A stretch of 64,000 nucleotides of DNA from JACNKV01 sp964422145 (GTDB lineage: Bacteria; Fidelibacterota; Marinisomatia; Marinisomatales; JACNKV01), in assembly GCA_964422145.1 (NCBI GenBank), contig CAYQZV010000001.1:124001-188000 (forward strand). The letters run 5' to 3'. The notes under the pieces were generated by a model, which saw nothing but the letters and a program-made list of their open reading frames with translations, made no database searches and was not told where the DNA came from. Position 1 is the first letter of the stretch. Each line of letters begins with the position of its first letter. Below, one piece after another: positions 61,199 to 64,000 of this stretch. Position numbers and translations under genes: made by a program.

Positions 61199-63163
61199 TC
61201 AGACGTCCAGATTAACAACAAACCTGGCGTTGGTTTCAATAAATTTTCTTCGTGTTTCAACGTCGGCGCCCATGAGGTTTTGGAAGACCATCGATGCTTC
61301 TGCAGCATCATCGATCGAAACCTGTAAAAGCGTTCGGCGGTCAGGGTCCATGGTGGTGGACCATAGTTGTTCGGCGTTCATTTCTCCCAAACCTTTATAC
61401 CGCTGAATATCCACTCGCTGTGTTTTGTTTTCACGACGCATCCGCTCAATCATCAAATCCCTCTCGTTGTCATCATAAGCATAGAGGGCTTTTTTTCCTT
61501 GCTTCACTCTATACAGTGGCGGCTGAGCGAGGAAAAGGTGTCCATTGGTGATAATTTCAAGCATCTTACGATAGAAGAAGGTTAGTAGGAGGGTTCTGAT
61601 GTGACTACCGTCCACATCTGCGTCTGTCATAATAATGATTTTATGATAGCGGAGTTTCTCTAAATCAAAATCGGTAGCAGATTTTTCACCTTCTTCATCT
61701 CCGCCGCCGCCAAACCCGGCTCCAAGCGCTGTTATAATGGATTGGATTTCATTGTTCGAAAGCAACTTATCAACTCGTGCTTTTTCAGCGTTGATCACCT
61801 TACCGCGAAGCGGCAGAATCGCCTGAAATCGTCTGTCACGCCCCTGTTTGGCGGTACCGCCCGCAGAGTCTCCCTCTACCATAAACAGCTCGCTTAACGA
61901 TGGGTCGCGATTAGAGCAATCCGCTAATTTTCCGGGGAGTGTTGTGCTGCCCAATGCAGTTTTTCTGCGGATAAGCTCCCTTGCTTTTCTTGCTGCGGAT
62001 CGGCTTCTTGCAGCCATTAAGGCTTTTTCAATAATCTTCCGCCCGATGGATGGATTTTCCTCTAAGAAAGCCTGGACGCCTTCATAAACGATTGCATCTA
62101 CAATCCCTTTGACTTCACCATTTCCCAGTTTTGTTTTTGTTTGTCCCTCGAACTGCGGTTCTGCAACTTTCACTGACACGATTGCGGTAAGCCCTTCGCG
62201 AAAATCTTCACCGGTAATGGAGATGTTCTCATTCTTTTTTGCTTTAATGAGATTGTTCTTGGATGCATAATTATTCAACGCTCGTGTTAACGCAGAGCGA
62301 AAACCGGACAGATGAGTTCCGCCTTCGATCGTGTTTATGTTGTTCACAAACGTCAAAATGTTTTCTGTATAGCTGGTGCTGTATCGCAACGCAACATCCA
62401 CGGGGACATCAACGTTTTCTTTGTTCACGGTAATGATTTTATCATGGATGGCTTGATTACCTTTATCCAGGAATTTGACAAAATCACTGATACCGCCTTT
62501 ATATTTATAGGTCTCTTTCCTCGTCTCTTCTTCGCGCTTGTCTTCAAGAATGATTTCCAGCCCTCTGTTCAGATAAGCTAATTCCCGAAGCCGGTCAGAA
62601 ATAATATCAAACTCAAATTCGGTTACTTGGAACATGTCAGTATCCGGATAAAATGTGATTGCTGTTCCTGTTTTTTTCGTTTTACCGACAACCTCTAATT
62701 TTGAGTCGACCAATCCTTTTGCGTAGCTCTGCCGATGGATTTTTCCGTCCCTGTGAACTTCAGCAATTAATTTGCTGGACAGAGCATTCACAACCGAGAC
62801 ACCGACACCGTGCAGTCCTCCGGAAACTTTATAAGATCCTTTGTCAAATTTTCCTCCGGCGTGTAACACCGTCATAACCACTTCCAAAGCGGGCTTCTTT
62901 TCCTCTTTGTGAATATCAACCGGAATGCCTCGGCCGTTGTCTTCAACGGTAACGGAGTTGTCTTTGTTAAAATAAACTGAAATTTTTGTACAGTGACCCG
63001 CCAATGCTTCGTCGACACTGTTGTCTACCACCTCATAAACCAGGTGGTGCAGTCCTCGTTTGCCGACATCGCCGATATACATGGCCGGGCGTTTTCTTAC
63101 CGCTTCCAGCCCTTTTAAAACTGTGATTTTTTCTGCGCTATATTGCGTTGATTGATTGCTCAT
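61199..63163 (-). CDS. gyrB: DNA gyrase subunit B
   Basis: The 654-residue ATPase subunit has the GHKL nucleotide fold (EVVDNSVDEALAG, DNGRGIPVDIH, GGLHGVGVSVVNALS), the transducer domain, and the Toprim domain with EGDSAGGTAKQGRD and PLRGKVINAEKAR, then QRYKGLGEMN at the C-terminus. The length is that of short-form GyrB. Its ATG overlaps the TGA of the DciA-like gene by 4 bases. Confidence 0.97.
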   Translation of the reverse strand: MSNQSTQYSAEKITVLKGLEAVRKRPAMYIGDVGKRGLHHLVYEVVDNSVDEALAGHCTKISVYFNKDNSVTVEDNGRGIPVDIHKEEKKPALEVVMTVLHAGGKFDKGSYKVSGGLHGVGVSVVNALSSKLIAEVHRDGKIHRQSYAKGLVDSKLEVVGKTKKTGTAITFYPDTDMFQVTEFEFDIISDRLRELAYLNRGLEIILEDKREEETRKETYKYKGGISDFVKFLDKGNQAIHDKIITVNKENVDVPVDVALRYSTSYTENILTFVNNINTIEGGTHLSGFRSALTRALNNYASKNNLIKAKKNENISITGEDFREGLTAIVSVKVAEPQFEGQTKTKLGNGEVKGIVDAIVYEGVQAFLEENPSIGRKIIEKALMAARSRSAARKARELIRRKTALGSTTLPGKLADCSNRDPSLSELFMVEGDSAGGTAKQGRDRRFQAILPLRGKVINAEKARVDKLLSNNEIQSIITALGAGFGGGGDEEGEKSATDFDLEKLRYHKIIIMTDADVDGSHIRTLLLTFFYRKMLEIITNGHLFLAQPPLYRVKQGKKALYAYDDNERDLMIERMRRENKTQRVDIQRYKGLGEMNAEQLWSTTMDPDRRTLLQVSIDDAAEASMVFQNLMGADVETRRKFIETNARFVVNLDV

Positions 63164-63435
63164 ATAAATTGTATTTCCTTGATCGCGTTTTTTCCAATAG
63201 TATTATTTAATTTTTCTAATATGTCTCTTTTTTGCAGCTGGAGTTCCTGCCGCCAAACCGGTGTTGCTGTTTTGACGATCAGCTTTCCAAACTGAACCTC
63301 AACCGGTTCTGTATTGGCTGCAATGACTTCACCGACAGCTTCTTCCCATTTACTTAGTGCTGTGTTTTGCACAATGGTTTTTTCAATCCCTATCTTTTTC
63401 AGATAGCTGTTTAATGCGGATTTTAAGCTTTGCAC
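63160..63435 (-). CDS. DUF721/DciA-family protein
   Basis: The 91-residue protein matches the DUF721 family: LNSYLKKIGIEKTIVQNTALSKWEEAVGEVIAANTEPVEV (W in the VxWxEAVG-like element) and LIVKTATPVWRQELQLQKRDILEKLN. DciA members recruit the replicative helicase DnaB in bacteria without DnaC. Its position between recF and gyrB is the usual one near the replication origin. It overlaps recF's end by 13 bases and gyrB by 4. Confidence 0.92.
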   Translation of the reverse strand: MQSLKSALNSYLKKIGIEKTIVQNTALSKWEEAVGEVIAANTEPVEVQFGKLIVKTATPVWRQELQLQKRDILEKLNNTIGKNAIKEIQFI

Positions 63436-64000
63436 GGTTTTTCCAAATGAATGCTGTTTATTTTTGTGTTAGAATCGTCGGTTTTCCACTTGTTGACGTA
63501 AGTCAGATCTGTTGTTGTAATGATGGTTTGTGCTGACCGCGTCAGCAGTGAAATCACTTTTTCGGCTCGTTTTGTATCCAGTTTTGCCAACAGATCATCC
63601 AATAAAAAGACGGGGGTGATATCCTGTTTTTCATTCATGAAATAAAGTTCTGATAACTTGATCAAAATCAGTGCTAGTTTGTGCTCTCCCTGCGATGCAA
63701 ACGACCTCAAGTCTTTCCCGTTCAGCTTATACAGATATTGATCTCTGTGCGGTCCTTCGCCTGTTCCTGCATTTAAAATATCTTTATTTCGCTGAACCTC
63801 AAGTTGTTCAATAAATTCTTTTTCTGTAGTGTGTTTTGTTCTGTTGTGTTTCACATCCAGCGACACATCGTCTTCGCCAAAATCGTTTACTGCTTTTTCA
63901 TAACTTTTCAAGATATCTAAAAACATATCTTCTCGCATATTCCATAACTCAATGGCTGCCGACGCCAAGGGTTCTTCCCACGCTTCCACCTCAACAACAC
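63423..64000 (-). CDS. recF: DNA replication and repair protein RecF (partial, N-terminus beyond window)
   Basis: The reading frame remains open to the right edge (VVEVEAWEEPLASAA... at the top), so the start lies beyond the window. The visible C-terminal ~190 residues have GEGPHRDQYLYKLNG, the ABC signature region SFASQGEHKLALILIKL, Walker B FLLDDLLAKLD and TTTDLTYVN, all typical of RecF. It acts in gap repair and recombination-mediated restart. With dciA, gyrB and gyrA it suggests that dnaA and dnaN lie beyond the right edge. Confidence 0.95.
   Translation of the reverse strand, partial: VVEVEAWEEPLASAAIELWNMREDMFLDILKSYEKAVNDFGEDDVSLDVKHNRTKHTTEKEFIEQLEVQRNKDILNAGTGEGPHRDQYLYKLNGKDLRSFASQGEHKLALILIKLSELYFMNEKQDITPVFLLDDLLAKLDTKRAEKVISLLTRSAQTIITTTDLTYVNKWKTDDSNTKINSIHLEKPCKA

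Noticed and set aside
1..64000. CRISPR arrays, rRNA or tRNA genes
   Set aside because: I noticed no regularly spaced repeats and no tRNA- or rRNA-like sequence in reading through. A dedicated search (for example tRNAscan) was not possible here.

Overview
The window looks like chromosome of a Gram-negative bacterium of moderate GC. It carries a run of lipid A genes (lpxB, lpxK, a DUF374-type acyltransferase), outer-membrane barrel proteins of the PorV/FadL type, large FG-GAP/Ig-like surface proteins, a Wolinella-type fumarate reductase/succinate dehydrogenase (order C-A-B), pyruvate phosphate dikinase, tryptophanase and a cobalamin-binding mutase subunit. This mix suggests a member of the FCB superphylum with an anaerobic or facultative, amino-acid-using metabolism; Marinimicrobia or a relative is my best guess, but no rRNA or tRNA is present to confirm it.

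Layout. 1-9.99 kb (minus strand): M24 peptidase (cut by the left edge), TPR protein, B12-binding subunit, dtd, dnaE, UbiA prenyltransferase, prmC, prfA, DUF1385 protein and rpmE. 10.2-11.5 kb: fabA and an acidic-tailed membrane protein. 11.6-20.6 kb (plus): an envelope operon (Gfo/Idh oxidoreductase, ICMT-like methyltransferase, lpxB, acyltransferase, lpxK) running into a two-component system: a histidine kinase whose sensor is a seven-motif FG-GAP propeller, and an NtrC-type sigma54 activator. Just downstream are two matching inverted repeats and a near-consensus -24/-12 promoter in front of a Tyr-rich/basic lipoprotein and an outer-membrane protein. 23-31.2 kb: a 1232-residue FG-GAP/Ig-like surface protein, a barrel protein, a C-terminal processing protease and a TolQ-TolR-TolR set. 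31.2-41.3 kb: frdCAB, a GCS2-type glutamate-cysteine ligase, a lipoyl-less E2 acyltransferase, an ESS symporter and ppdK. 41.3-44.3 kb: a more AT-rich accessory stretch with a Cys-rich lipoprotein and a GIY-YIG gene enclosed by inverted repeats, then tnaA.

44.3-51.2 kb holds the most striking unit. It is a six-gene minus-strand operon with its own promoter and intrinsic terminator, encoding FliG, a reduced FliF-like protein, MotB, MotA, an outer-membrane barrel/TPR protein and a periplasmic FxLYD-like protein, with no other flagellar gene. Read together, these look like a rotor and stator coupled to the outer membrane rather than to a flagellar filament.

51.3-57.4 kb: a CDF-like transporter, psuG, and a plus-strand membrane cluster with a small VanZ-like protein, a lipocalin-like protein, an ICMT/Lgt fusion and a fold-III decarboxylase homologue that lacks both its lysine and its cysteine. 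57.4-64 kb (minus): a short PNP-like protein, a YggS-type PLP protein, gyrA, gyrB, a DciA-like protein and recF (cut by the right edge), an arrangement often found near the replication origin.
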